Under the pieces are notes generated by a model. That model was given only the letters and a program-made list of their open reading frames with translations, was not told the DNA's origin and ran no database searches. A DNA stretch of 64,000 nt from Bartonella doshiae NCTC 12862 = ATCC 700133 (GTDB lineage Bacteria > Pseudomonadota > Alphaproteobacteria > Rhizobiales > Rhizobiaceae). How positions within the stretch are numbered: the first letter of the stretch is position 1; the number at the start of each line of letters is the position of its first letter. Location of the stretch: NCBI RefSeq assembly GCF_000278155.1, contig NZ_JH725097.1, positions 62,001-126,000 of the forward strand. The letters run 5' to 3'. Positions 44,528 to 54,102 of the stretch are shown here, in pieces. Position numbers and translations under genes: made by a program.

Positions 44528-45117
44528 ACCTATAAAAAAACAAGACTTCTTAGTCAAAAAGACACAAATCTTTAATCGTTTCAACTATAATATAAATAAT
44601 GCTTATCGACTATAATAATATAGAAATTAATGCTTTTGATATAAGATTCACTCTGTTATCTATAAATTTTGTATAAAAATCTGCGCAACAATATTCGCAT
44701 ATGAAATAATACAATAATTGAGCATAATTCATCGTATTTCATATTGATGAAAATATCTGAATGCCGTGAATAATACTATCAAATGAAAAGGTTTAAGTAA
44801 GTATGTAACTAGCTGTGTAATAGAATACTATTCTTCGTGAGAAAAAATCTCACGAGAAAAATCAACCTTCAAACTTAGAATATAAGAAGAAAATTCTCTC
44901 CATCTCTCAAACAAAAGCAATTAATTCTCTCAACTTTTTTCTCACAGTACCCATTCTTGCACAACAGAAACTAATTGAATGCTGCTTAAACTTTGGGATA
45001 TAAACAATTTCAGCTCTTTAAAACTTATTGAAATTGATCACTATCTTTCTGAGTATGACAAACCTCTCATTCATCACCAGCAAAAGAAATTATCTCCTGA
45101 TATCGCTTCTTCATTTG
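44528..45117. other. Gene-free region with one strong hairpin
   Basis: 590 bases, no gene. CGTGAGA (44836-44842) and TCTCACG (44848-44854) form a tight stem with a loop of five A; neither side is followed by a T-run, so it is not a normal terminator. Confidence 0.5.
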
Positions 45118-45453
45118 CTAAAAAGCAAACGGACTTATCTTAGATAAATTTGGCCGTCCTTTTAGTCGTTGTGGTGGTTTTTTCCTAAATTTGGAACTTT
45201 TATTTTTAGTCGAAGATGACACAACTATTAACTGAACAGTCACTGCTCCTTTAGCATAATCAACAGAAGAAAATTTCTCTTTAAAGACATCTTCCAAAGA
45301 ATAACTCATTTGTCTATTTGATAAAAAATCTCTAGAAGAAATAGCTGAAGCCATGCCAAACACAAGCTTTTGAGAAGCCATAACGCTCATAACACTCGTT
45401 CCCTGAACAGCAAAAACTGTAACAAACGCTATAATAAAATGTTTCATATTCAT
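45118..45453 (-). CDS. Secreted or periplasmic hypothetical protein, possibly co-regulated with hbp genes
   Basis: 111 residues with AGGATAG upstream of the ATG. The N-terminal 26 residues (MNMKHFIIAFVTVFAVQGTS and on) are a signal peptide, likely cut after VMA or MAS. The middle has FSSVDYAKGAVTVQLIVV; the C-terminus is very basic (KNKSSKFRKKPPQRLKGRPN). I do not recognise a family. A degenerate copy of the hbp box lies 59 bases upstream at 45512, the same distance as in the hbp genes. Possibly a small surface or nucleic-acid-binding accessory protein; function open. Confidence 0.6.
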   Translation of the reverse strand: MNMKHFIIAFVTVFAVQGTSVMSVMASQKLVFGMASAISSRDFLSNRQMSYSLEDVFKEKFSSVDYAKGAVTVQLIVVSSSTKNKSSKFRKKPPQRLKGRPNLSKISPFAF

Positions 45454-45511
45454 AAATCTATCCTCATATTAAAATTCATAATGGATTTTATATAGTATCC
45501 TACTACAAATT

Positions 45512-45530
45512 TTCTATAGAAAAATGATAG
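45512..45530 (-). promoter_or_regulatory. Degenerate hbp-type box
   Basis: TTCTATAGAAAAATGATAG resembles ATCTGTAGTAAAAATGACAC, with one base missing and a few substitutions, at matching distance (59 bases) from the start at 45453. Suggests control by the same regulator. The 300-base gap 45454-45754 holds nothing else I can support. Confidence 0.4.
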
Positions 45531-45754
45531 ATAAAAACTCAAAGTCACCTAAAGTAGGGATTTCTAGCAACTGGAATGAAAATTTTAAATTATGCCAACG
45601 CCGCAGTTTTTAATTTTATAACCAGTACACAAATCTATAGTCCAGATGTAAAAACAGATGAGAAAATAGAAAATACCCATAAACAAATAGGAGTTTTGTT
45701 TTTTTGCATTAATATTTTCCCCCTATTCTCTTTTTAAAAAGCAAATTTTCAAAT

Positions 45755-46375
45755 TCAACTATGTGCAAAAATATCAACCTCTGACCATCCTAATAGATCG
45801 AGTTTTGCCCTCATCGGTAAAAATTGAAAACATGCCTTTGCAACATGTTCTCGCTCTTCACGCCTTAAACGTTCTTCAAATATATCTTTTAAACGATGCA
45901 AATATAAAACATCTGACGCGGCATATTCAATTTGCGCGCGTGATAAAGTTCCTGCTGCCCAATCTGAAGATTGCTGCTGTTTGGAAATATTCACACTCAG
46001 CAACTCACTACAAATTTCTTTTAATCCGTGACGATCCGTATAGGTACGCGTAAGTTTTGAAGCGATCTTTGTACAAAAAACCACATCTGGCATAATGCCA
46101 AATGTATGCGCTAAAATAGCAAGATCAAACCGCCCAAAATGAAATATTTTTGTGATGTCCTTATCTTCAAGCAATTTAACCAAATTTGGTGCACTCTTTT
46201 GTCCTTTGGCAATCTGTATAACATCAGCAGTACCATCTCCAGAAGAAAGCTGAACAACACATAAACGATCACGATGTGGTTGTAACCCTAAAGTTTCAGT
46301 ATCAATCGCAATCGCGTTCGTTTTATAATTGTCTAAATTTGGTAAATCACCTTGATGAACACGAATCTCCGTCAT
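45755..46375 (-). CDS. nrnC: NrnC-type 3'-5' exoribonuclease (RNase D-like)
   Basis: 206 residues, the length of alphaproteobacterial NrnC. DEDDy exonuclease motifs: AIDTETLGLQPHRDRL (Exo I), FHFGRFDLAILAHTF (Exo II) and QIEYAASDVLYLHRL (Exo III, Tyr and Asp). No HRDC domain follows, unlike true RNase D. NrnC degrades very short RNA, dinucleotides in particular, finishing RNA turnover, and replaces Orn in these bacteria. Structures of the Bartonella enzyme show a ring octamer. Start overlaps the M20 peptidase stop by 4 bases (ATGA). Confidence 0.93.
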   Translation of the reverse strand: MTEIRVHQGDLPNLDNYKTNAIAIDTETLGLQPHRDRLCVVQLSSGDGTADVIQIAKGQKSAPNLVKLLEDKDITKIFHFGRFDLAILAHTFGIMPDVVFCTKIASKLTRTYTDRHGLKEICSELLSVNISKQQQSSDWAAGTLSRAQIEYAASDVLYLHRLKDIFEERLRREEREHVAKACFQFLPMRAKLDLLGWSEVDIFAHS

Positions 46376-47760
46376 TTACCCTCCTTTGCAAAAGCTGCAA
46401 GAATACGTGCCCAAGACCGTTGCCCCTTATGAAACGATTTTAAATTATACTTTTCATTGGGCGAATGAATACGATCATTATATAAGGCAAATCCAACCAA
46501 AACCGCTTCCATATTAAGAATTGATTGAAAATCTCCAACAACCGGAATCGAGCCCCCCATAGCATCGAGCACAGCAAGATTGCTCCATTCTTGCGATAAA
46601 GCGTCCTTTGCTGCTTTGATAAAAGGTGAATCATAAGGAATCTGAATCGCTGGAGAACCACCATGCTCCTTAAATTCAACTGTACAGTCAACAGGAACAA
46701 GACTACGCACATAATCACGCAAAGATTGGCGTATTTTTTTTGGATCTTGTTTATGTACTAAACGAAAAGATACTTTTGCACTCGCTTTAGAAGCAATAAC
46801 TGTTTTTATACCTTCTCCCTCATAACCACCACTAATCCCATTAACTTCTGCTGTAGGACGCGCCCATACAAGCTCTAAAATGCTCCGCCCTTTTTCACCA
46901 ACAGGAATGGAAAGCCCTATGGGACCAAGAAAATTTTCAGCAGTACAATTAAGCTCATTCCATGATTGCAAAATATGTGGAGGTGTTTCTTCAACTCCAT
47001 CATAAAAACCTGGAAGTGTTACCCGACCATTTTCATCATGGAGTCCGGCTAAGATTTTCGTTAAAATATGAATAGGATTAGCAGCTGCTCCTCCAAAAGC
47101 ACCAGAATGCAAATCACGATTAGCTGCTGTAATCGTAACCTCTTCTCCTAAAATACCCCGAAGAGCAATACAAACAGAAGGGGTATCTGCATCCCACATT
47201 GTTGTATCACAAACCAATGCACAATCAGCTTTAAGCTCATCCTTATTCTCTTTTAAAAAAGGAACAAGAGAAGAAGAACCACTTTCTTCTTCTCCCTCAA
47301 ATAAAACAGTAACTTTAACAGGAAGCTGTCCTGTTTCTTTCTTAAATGCACGACATGCTTCAATAAAAGTCATAAGCTGTCCTTTGTCATCTGAAGCCCC
47401 ACGAGCACAAATAACTTTCTCTCCCTCCCTCTCTTTTAAAGAAGGTGTAAATGGATCATCTTCCCATAAATTTAGCGGATCAACAGGTTGAACATCATAA
47501 TGTCCGTAAAACAGCACATGTAGACAATCATCTGAGGGACCTGGATGATGTCCAACAACCATTGGATGCCCTGGCGTATCACGTCGTGAAGCTTCAAAAC
47601 CTATGCTTTTTAAATCCTCTACAAGCCAATCAGCTGCTTCACGACACGCATCCTTATAAGCCGAATCTGTAGAAATCGATTGGAAACGTAAAAGAGAAAA
47701 AAGGCGTTCAAGGCTCTTTTCGATATTATCATCAATATGTGTTAGTACCTTATTTAGCAT
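46372..47760 (-). CDS. M20 family dipeptidase/metallopeptidase
   Basis: 462 residues. The zinc-binding set is visible: FYGHYDVQPVD (first His/Asp), CARGASDDKGQLM (bridging Asp), LFEGEEESGSSS (catalytic Glu-Glu), VCDTTMWD and the C-terminal SIPVVGDFQ...HSPNEKYN (His). NRDLHSGAFGGAAANPIH is the lid/dimerisation signature of the M20 dipeptidase group (CNDP-like). It probably hydrolyses short peptides in the cytoplasm to free amino acids, consistent with peptide uptake through the Yej-type transporter elsewhere in the window. Coupled to nrnC. Intact. Confidence 0.9.
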   Translation of the reverse strand: MLNKVLTHIDDNIEKSLERLFSLLRFQSISTDSAYKDACREAADWLVEDLKSIGFEASRRDTPGHPMVVGHHPGPSDDCLHVLFYGHYDVQPVDPLNLWEDDPFTPSLKEREGEKVICARGASDDKGQLMTFIEACRAFKKETGQLPVKVTVLFEGEEESGSSSLVPFLKENKDELKADCALVCDTTMWDADTPSVCIALRGILGEEVTITAANRDLHSGAFGGAAANPIHILTKILAGLHDENGRVTLPGFYDGVEETPPHILQSWNELNCTAENFLGPIGLSIPVGEKGRSILELVWARPTAEVNGISGGYEGEGIKTVIASKASAKVSFRLVHKQDPKKIRQSLRDYVRSLVPVDCTVEFKEHGGSPAIQIPYDSPFIKAAKDALSQEWSNLAVLDAMGGSIPVVGDFQSILNMEAVLVGFALYNDRIHSPNEKYNLKSFHKGQRSWARILAAFAKEGK

Positions 47761-47834
47761 AAAAAACCTCTCAAGCCTTATATAATTATAGATACGACTT
47801 TAAGCCTCCTGTAAGATTTTGCAAGACAACTTAT

Positions 47835-48710
47835 TTATTTTTGACATTGTGCACAATAAAAGCTTGAACGCCCAGATTGCAAAATACGAACAATGGGCGT
47901 TCCACATTGCATGCATTCCTTGCCTTCTCGCCCATAAACTGAAAAAATATGTTGAAAATAACCAAGAGAGCCATCTACATGCATATAATCACGTAAAGAA
48001 GAACCACCAGATAGAATTGCTTCAGCAATTACATTGCGTATATTCTGTGCTAAAGAATCTGCAAGTTCTTGTGCATGCACTGTTTTTGATGTTAATGTAA
48101 AAGCACTACGCTGTGGAGATAAGCGACTACGCCAAAGCGCTTCGCAAACATAAATATTTCCAAGACCCGCAATGATAGACTGATCAAGCAACGCCCCCTT
48201 AAGAGATATTTTTTTATTAACAAAAACCTCTCGCAAATAACCACCAGAAAATGCATTGCTCATAGGCTCGATTCCTAGCTTCTTTAAAAGTGGATGCTCA
48301 TAAAGCTTGCTTGTATTTACTAAAAGCATGAACCCAAAACGACGAACATCATTATAAATAAGATGGTAAATTTTGCCATTCCTTGCCTGAACATTCATGA
48401 CAAAATGATCATGCTTAACAAGTTTTTCTTTAGCAGAAGATGTTTCTCTTAAAATATCATCCTCTATGCGCCACGACCCTGACATTCCCAAATGGCTTAA
48501 AATTGTTTCATTCTGTGAAAGATGAAATAACAAATATTTCGCGCGTCTACCAAGTTCCACGATTGTTCTATTCACAAGCCGCTCAGGAAAAGCTTCTGGA
48601 AAAGGAAAACGCAAATCTCTACGATTAAGCGTGACAGATATAATTTTTGCACCTGTCACAACTAATTCCAGTCCACGACGAACAGTTTCTACTTCAGGAA
48701 GCTCAGGCAT
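47835..48710 (-). CDS. mutM: Formamidopyrimidine-DNA glycosylase
   Basis: 291 residues starting MPELPEVETVRRGLE: the N-terminal Pro is the catalytic nucleophile and Glu3 (after Met removal Glu2) is essential. LGRRAKYLLFHL, HLGMSGSWR and the helix-two-turn-helix region with DQSIIAGLGNIYVCEALWRSRL follow. The zinc finger at the end is intact (CMQCGTPI ... FYCAQCQK). It removes 8-oxoguanine and formamidopyrimidines from DNA and cuts the strand. Repair of oxidative damage is relevant to a haem-rich blood niche. Stand-alone on the minus strand. Confidence 0.95.
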   Translation of the reverse strand: MPELPEVETVRRGLELVVTGAKIISVTLNRRDLRFPFPEAFPERLVNRTIVELGRRAKYLLFHLSQNETILSHLGMSGSWRIEDDILRETSSAKEKLVKHDHFVMNVQARNGKIYHLIYNDVRRFGFMLLVNTSKLYEHPLLKKLGIEPMSNAFSGGYLREVFVNKKISLKGALLDQSIIAGLGNIYVCEALWRSRLSPQRSAFTLTSKTVHAQELADSLAQNIRNVIAEAILSGGSSLRDYMHVDGSLGYFQHIFSVYGREGKECMQCGTPIVRILQSGRSSFYCAQCQK

Positions 48711-48764
48711 CTATTTTTTTTAAAATTATACATTTTCCAACAAAGCATCATAAACAATAAAATA

Positions 48765-50012
48765 TTAAGCCCATTCACCTTTTCGAAAGACAGGAACTCT
48801 CCCACCATCCTGCATAATACCATCTATGTCAATTTCACCTGATCCAATCATCCAGTCAATATGAATTACACTTTTATTACCACCACGCGCTGCAATTCCC
48901 TCTGCTGTCAACGATGCTCCATTCAAAAAGCATTTGGAATAACACTGCCCTAAAGCAATATGACATGCAGCATTTTCATCAAATAATGTGTTATAAAAAA
49001 GAAGATCGCTTTTAGAAATCGGAGAAGAATGAGGAACAAGAGCAACCTCACCCAATCGACTTGCCCCTTCATCACTTTGCAAAACCTGTCGCAGAACTTC
49101 CTCGCCCTTTGAGGCACGTGCATTAACAATACGTCCAGATTCAAATCGTACCTCAATATTATCAATCACCGCTCCTTGATAGGAAAGTGGCTTCGTTGAA
49201 CGAACAAAACCTTCAACTTTATAAGCATGAGGAGTCGTAAAAACTTCTTCTGTCGGAATATTCGGATTACAAACAACACCATTTTGAGCAACGGATGCAC
49301 CACCATGCCATTCATGATCATCAGCCAAACCAACTGTTAAATCAGTACCTGGTCCTGTAAAATGTAAAGCAGCAAAACGCTGCTCATTAAGCCATGATGA
49401 CCGTTTTTTCAAAGTTGCATTATGCACAGTCCATGCATGCACGGGATCTTCTTCTGTAACCCTTGAAGCAGCAAAAATTGCATCAGCTAATTGCCTAACC
49501 GCTTCCTTAAGCGGTAAAGTAGGAAACATTGCTGTAGCCCATCCTGCTGTTGGATAAGCAACAATCGACCAGTTTATGGCAAAATTCGATATTTCTTTAA
49601 GAGCAGGTCGGTAAGCCATCGAAGTAGCCTTATTCAAACGCGCAACTTTATTAAAATCCTGATTAGACAACAACGAAGGGTCATCACCAACAATAGCTAA
49701 ACGCGCAGCACCATTTCTAAAAGCCTGCGCCATTCCCTCATAAAGCCAATAAGGTGCATGATCAAAACTAGCAATATGCGCATTTTCAAAGCGCATAAGC
49801 GATAACACATCATCATTAAAAATCGGGGTTACCACACCTGCACCAACCTTATAAGCATGATAAGCAATACGTCGAACAAAAGGTAATGCCGAAACCGGAG
49901 AAGTTAAAACAAGATCCTGGCCCTCTTGTAAATTAAGACCTACTTTTACTGTAATTTCTGCAAGCCGATTAAGCATTTCAGGCGAAATCATCTCATGAAT
50001 ATCAAAATACAT
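48765..50012 (-). CDS. M29 family aminopeptidase
   Basis: 415 residues from the ATG at 50012 (GGAAGAG upstream; a GTG at 50021 is too close to it). The M29 features are RHLTGPGTDLTVGL-like text here as LHFTGPGTDLTVGL, NIPTEEVFTTPHAYKVEGFV (metal Glu), LGEVALVPHSSPIS and HIALGQCYSKCF with the final HIDWMIGSGEIDIDGI. These enzymes carry a two-metal site and release N-terminal residues from peptides. Three lines of text match thermostable aminopeptidases of Bacillus/Thermus type. Likely housekeeping peptide recycling. Confidence 0.92.
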   Translation of the reverse strand: MYFDIHEMISPEMLNRLAEITVKVGLNLQEGQDLVLTSPVSALPFVRRIAYHAYKVGAGVVTPIFNDDVLSLMRFENAHIASFDHAPYWLYEGMAQAFRNGAARLAIVGDDPSLLSNQDFNKVARLNKATSMAYRPALKEISNFAINWSIVAYPTAGWATAMFPTLPLKEAVRQLADAIFAASRVTEEDPVHAWTVHNATLKKRSSWLNEQRFAALHFTGPGTDLTVGLADDHEWHGGASVAQNGVVCNPNIPTEEVFTTPHAYKVEGFVRSTKPLSYQGAVIDNIEVRFESGRIVNARASKGEEVLRQVLQSDEGASRLGEVALVPHSSPISKSDLLFYNTLFDENAACHIALGQCYSKCFLNGASLTAEGIAARGGNKSVIHIDWMIGSGEIDIDGIMQDGGRVPVFRKGEWA

Positions 50013-50040
50013 TACCAACACTCTTCCTTGCTCGTAAACA

Positions 50041-50901
50041 TTACCGGCTTCTATAGCGTTCTTCTAACACTGCAACAATAGCATTTAACTGATCTGATGA
50101 AGGTACAGCATATGCAACAACTGTCTTAGTCTCCTCCCTCTTATCTATACGACGAGGTGCACTCGTAGGAATGGGAATCCTATCAAGCTGTGCAACAACA
50201 AAAGACGTAGTGTGCACCTTATTTACTTGCGCAACCTTTACTGTAGAAGATGCATTGTGTCTCTCTTTTTCCTTTGCTTCTATCTTTATTGCTTTACTTC
50301 CTAAGCCTGCTCCAATGAAGCTTTGTACATTACCAGAACGTTCTTGAGCAAAAGCATAAGCAACATCATAAGGACGGTTATTAGCAGGAATCTGACGTGA
50401 TCCATTACGTGATCGCTTTTCATAAAAAGCATTACCACCCGCAACACGAACATAATACATATTTGTATAAGGGAAAGTTAAACCAGCAGTGTGAAAAAAC
50501 ATAGCGTTTTTAACTTTCTTATCACGTTCACCACGTAAAACAGCATCAGCCGCCTCTTTAACACGGGCAACAGATGCCGGTTCATCCATAGAACGCGTTA
50601 AAACACCAGGGGCAAATTGCTTGTACTGACCAACAACACCACAAATTGTCTTTGGATAAGCAGTTGAATTAACACGATTCATAACAACTGTTCCTACTGC
50701 AATCATTCCTTCACGACTTGTGCGATTTGATTCAAAATACATTGCACGCATAAGACACTGACGCTCTGTCAATGGATACATCACTGTTTTTGTCTTATTA
50801 TCTTTATCTTTTTCAACTTTAAAGTGATTTAAACTACAACCCACAATAACCAACGGCGCAATACAACACGCAACAAAAACAGTCCAATATTTTTTTTTCA
50901 T
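50041..50901 (-). CDS. SleB-like cell wall hydrolase, putative lipoprotein
   Basis: 286 residues from the ATG at 50901 (a GTG at 50913 would also be in frame). A lipoprotein signal ends LVIVGC, with Cys at about 22. The Hydrolase_2 domain (about 45-165) shows LTERQCLMRAMYFESNRTSREGMIAVGTVVMNRV with its catalytic Glu, NSTAYPKTICGVVGQYKQF and NAMFFHTAGL. Such proteins are lytic transglycosylases acting on peptidoglycan, first known from SleB of spores and widespread in Rhizobiales. The remaining 100 residues are low-complexity and basic. It would sit in the periplasm, attached to a membrane. Confidence 0.87.
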   Translation of the reverse strand: MKKKYWTVFVACCIAPLVIVGCSLNHFKVEKDKDNKTKTVMYPLTERQCLMRAMYFESNRTSREGMIAVGTVVMNRVNSTAYPKTICGVVGQYKQFAPGVLTRSMDEPASVARVKEAADAVLRGERDKKVKNAMFFHTAGLTFPYTNMYYVRVAGGNAFYEKRSRNGSRQIPANNRPYDVAYAFAQERSGNVQSFIGAGLGSKAIKIEAKEKERHNASSTVKVAQVNKVHTTSFVVAQLDRIPIPTSAPRRIDKREETKTVVAYAVPSSDQLNAIVAVLEERYRSR

Positions 50902-51246
50902 CTTATGCAGCACATTCCTATGTCATAGACATACTTGAAATACAAATGTATTTTAAATATTTCTTAAAAGAAAATATATGGCTAATTATTACAATTTAGT
51001 AAAATTCTAATACAAGCAGTAATTAAAAGACACCTATATGAAAGAAAAAATAAAAAAATCTTAATTAAAGGGATTAACCTTTTCATAAATAAAGAAAATA
51101 TAAATTTATATTTTTATTACTGAGCACCAGATGTAACCCATAATATTAATCTTCATATTTCAATCGCTAAAAAATGCTAAACTTCCAAACATCCAACAAT
51201 ATGAATATGCAAAAAATGATCCTTTATACCTCTGAGAGTAAAAAAC
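50902..51246. other. Gene-free region upstream of the cell wall hydrolase
   Basis: 345 AT-rich bases after phoU. No clear hairpin or gene. The hydrolase promoter must lie here. Confidence 0.4.
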
Positions 51247-51969
51247 TTAATCTGTCTTCTTCTCATTCACCCCAACTCTATAGGTAAGATCATCGCGAGG
51301 ACGATCAGAAGACATATGATGACCCGTTATGATATAATGGAGCGTTTCAGCAATATTGGTGACGTGATCACCTATGCGTTCAATGTTTTTTATACAAAAA
51401 AGTAAATGTGTGCAAACTGTGATATTGCGCATATCTTCCATCATATATGTCAAAAGTTCCCGAAAAAGAGAAGTATATAAAGCATCAATTTTACCATCAC
51501 GCTCACGCACTGCATCAACACGATCTAATAAGCGACTCGTGTAAGCACTTAATACTTCCTTTAACTGATTGAGCGCTAAAGCTGTTATCGTTTCAAGCCC
51601 ACAATAAAAGGACGCAGGCTGACGTACTTCCGAAAGAGCAACTGTCCGCTTAGCGATATTTTTTGCCATGTCTCCAATCCTTTCAAGATCAGAAGAAATG
51701 CGAATAGCACCAACAATTTCACGCAAATCAACTGCCATCGGTTGACGCTTGCAAATAATAGTAATCGCTTTTTCATCAATATCACGTTCTGCTTCATCTA
51801 AAAACAAATCATCAGCAATAACCGTCGCAGCAAGCTGAAGATCGTTACGCACAATCGATGCAATAGAATCTTCAATCATCCTTTCTGCATGACTCCCCAT
51901 TTCCGTAATCTTTGCTTCCAAATATTTGAGTTCTGCATCATAAGAACGGACAGTATGGTTCATTGTCAT
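51247..51969 (-). CDS. phoU: Phosphate uptake regulator PhoU
   Basis: 240 residues with two repeated three-helix bundles. AGGAG lies 8 bases before the ATG. The motifs DEAERDIDEKAITIICKRQPMAVDLREIVGAIRISSDLERIGDMAKNIAKR and the second-half NIERIGDHVTNIAETLHYI (metal-binding E/D patterns) are typical. PhoU connects the Pst transporter to the PhoR/PhoB two-component system and limits phosphate uptake. It is last in pstS-pstC-pstA-pstB-phoU, 21 bases after pstB. phoB is not visible downstream in this window. Confidence 0.94.
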   Translation of the reverse strand: MTMNHTVRSYDAELKYLEAKITEMGSHAERMIEDSIASIVRNDLQLAATVIADDLFLDEAERDIDEKAITIICKRQPMAVDLREIVGAIRISSDLERIGDMAKNIAKRTVALSEVRQPASFYCGLETITALALNQLKEVLSAYTSRLLDRVDAVRERDGKIDALYTSLFRELLTYMMEDMRNITVCTHLLFCIKNIERIGDHVTNIAETLHYIITGHHMSSDRPRDDLTYRVGVNEKKTD

Positions 51970-51990
51970 ATTCTACACTCCTCCATTCAC

Positions 51991-52749
51991 CTATCCAAAA
52001 CGCCCCGTAATATAATCTTGCGTACGCTGCTCTTTTGGTGAGGTGAAGATCATTTCAGTTGCACCAACTTCTACCAAATGCCCTAAATGAAACATGGCCG
52101 TATATTGAGAAACGCGTGCTGCCTGCTGCATTGAATGTGTTACAATGACAATCGTATAATTTTTTCGTAATGCGTCAATAAGTTCCTCAATACGTGCCGT
52201 TGCAATAGGGTCAAGAGCTGAACAGGGCTCATCCATCAAAATAACTTCAGGACTAACCGCAATAGCACGCGCAATACATAAACGCTGCTGCTGCCCTCCT
52301 GATAAACTTGTCCCAGGCTCATGAAGACGATCTTTTACTTCCTCAAATAAACCCGCTTGTCTCAAACTTTTTTCAACGATATCATGCAATTCAGCGCGTG
52401 ATTTTACCAAACCATGAATACGTGGCCCATAAGCAACATTTTCAAAAATAGATTTAGGAAAAGGACTAGGCTTCTGAAAAACCATCCCAACACGCGCACG
52501 TAATTCTACAACATCAATCCGCGAATCATAAATATCTTCCCCATCTAAACTAATAAGACCTGTTACTTTAGCGCCTTCAATTGTATCGTTCATGCGGTTA
52601 AAACAACGCAAAAAGGTCGATTTTCCACATCCTGAAGGACCAATTAAAGCAGTAACTTGATGTTCAGGAATCTCAAGGGTAATACCATGAAGAGCTTCTT
52701 TTTCTCCGTAAAAAACCTTTACATCCTGACCACGCATTTTAATCTTCAT
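51991..52749 (-). CDS. pstB: Phosphate ABC transporter ATPase PstB
   Basis: 252 residues from the ATG at 52749 (AGGTG upstream). ABC ATPase: Walker [15 protein letters not shown]-loop [20 protein letters not shown], signature [15 protein letters not shown], Walker [14 protein letters not shown], switch His in [12 protein letters not shown]. FQKPxPFPxSIxxNVAYG is specific to PstB. Provides energy for PstC/PstA import of phosphate. It sits between pstA and phoU in the operon. Confidence 0.96.
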   Translation of the reverse strand: MKIKMRGQDVKVFYGEKEALHGITLEIPEHQVTALIGPSGCGKSTFLRCFNRMNDTIEGAKVTGLISLDGEDIYDSRIDVVELRARVGMVFQKPSPFPKSIFENVAYGPRIHGLVKSRAELHDIVEKSLRQAGLFEEVKDRLHEPGTSLSGGQQQRLCIARAIAVSPEVILMDEPCSALDPIATARIEELIDALRKNYTIVIVTHSMQQAARVSQYTAMFHLGHLVEVGATEMIFTSPKEQRTQDYITGRFG

Positions 52750-52809
52750 TATAAAATTCACCTTAACTTTAGAACATAAACTTTATCAAAGATTGCCGCT
52801 TTATCGAAA

Positions 52810-54102
52810 TTACTGACGCCGTTCAAATCGTCGACGTAAAAAAACAGCAGAAATGTTCATGATAGCGAGAAAAATCATTAATACGATAATAGCACCAGAT
52901 GTCTTCTCAACAAAAGCACGCTCTGCCTCACCCGCCCACATAAAAATTTGAACAGGCAAGGCCGTAGCTGGATCCATTGGTGTAGAAGGAATATTTGCAA
53001 CAAAAGCAACCATTCCAATCAAAAGCAAAGGAGCCGTTTCACCCAATGCTTGCGCTACACCAATAATTGTACCAGTTAAAATACCGGGTGCGGCCAAAGG
53101 AACAACATGATGAAAAACCATTTGAGTTTTTGATGCCCCAAGCCCTAAAGCTGCCGCACGAATAGAAAGAGGAACAGCCCGCAAAGCAGAGCGTGTCGCA
53201 ATAATAATTGTAGGTAAAGTCATAAGAGCCAAAACTAGCCCACCTACAAAAGAGGCTGAGCGTGGTAACCCAAAAAAATTAACAAAAACAGCAAGGCCTA
53301 AAAGACCAAAAACAATCGAAGGAACAGCTGCAAGATTATTGATATTAACCTCAATAAAATCTGTAAACTTATTTTTGTGTGCATATTCTTCTAAATAAAT
53401 AGCGGTTGCTATCCCTATTGGTAGCGAAATCACTAAAACTATGGCCATCATGTAAAAAGAACCAATTATAGCGACTCCTAATCCCGCAGTCTCAGGACGA
53501 CTTGAAGCACCAAATGTAAAAAAACCAAAATTAAATGTTTTATAAAGTGTACCATCATGCGCTAAACGTTTCATCCATTTTACCTGACGATCAGAGACTT
53601 TGCGGTTTTTTTCTGCTACATGTAAATCAATCTGCCCTTTGTAAGCGGAATCAATGTCTGCCGATGCTAACACTTTGATTTTTTGTGTTGTTCCAATCAA
53701 ACTTGGATTTTTTGTCACCATCTCACGTAATTGAACACGTACACTATCTGAAAACATGCGGTTAACATCCCGCAGTAATGCTCGATCATTTTGATCAAGA
53801 TCAAGCTTTGCTGCCAAAGCATTCCGTACAAGAAATGGATAATTCGCAGTTATAAGTACCTGAGGATTTGTTTGCCGTTGATTATTTGGATCAATGACCT
53901 TTTCATCCAAATAAACCGATAATGCCATTTCACTTTGAAAAAAAGCTGTATAACCCTGACTGATGACAAACCATAAAAGAGCACATAAAAAAAACAAACC
54001 AATAAAAATAGCAATCAGGCCATATGCGCGGAAACAACGTTCAGCCCAATATCGACGCTTAAGACCAATATTGCAATGATGTGAAGAAAAGACCTTATTC
54101 AT
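52810..54102 (-). CDS. pstA: Phosphate ABC transporter permease PstA
   Basis: 430 residues. A long N-terminal part with one helix (about 30-50) and a periplasmic domain of about 150 residues precedes the core permease. The core has six helices, from about 200 onwards, with ATAIYLEEYAHKNKFTDFIEVNINNLAAVPSIVFG and the EAA loop ALGLGASKTQMVFHHVVPLAAPGILTG. E. coli PstA has about 296 residues, so this is the long alphaproteobacterial form. It pairs with PstC; its start overlaps the pstC stop by 4 bases. Confidence 0.94.
   Translation of the reverse strand: MNKVFSSHHCNIGLKRRYWAERCFRAYGLIAIFIGLFFLCALLWFVISQGYTAFFQSEMALSVYLDEKVIDPNNQRQTNPQVLITANYPFLVRNALAAKLDLDQNDRALLRDVNRMFSDSVRVQLREMVTKNPSLIGTTQKIKVLASADIDSAYKGQIDLHVAEKNRKVSDRQVKWMKRLAHDGTLYKTFNFGFFTFGASSRPETAGLGVAIIGSFYMMAIVLVISLPIGIATAIYLEEYAHKNKFTDFIEVNINNLAAVPSIVFGLLGLAVFVNFFGLPRSASFVGGLVLALMTLPTIIIATRSALRAVPLSIRAAALGLGASKTQMVFHHVVPLAAPGILTGTIIGVAQALGETAPLLLIGMVAFVANIPSTPMDPATALPVQIFMWAGEAERAFVEKTSGAIIVLMIFLAIMNISAVFLRRRFERRQ

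Noticed and set aside
44834-44856. Strong CGTGAGA hairpin as terminator
   Set aside because: No U-run on either strand and no gene ending nearby.
45576-45740. Small plus-strand ORF reading MKILNYANAAVFNF
   Set aside because: No good ribosome site; it ends in a hydrophobic run and resembles nothing specific.
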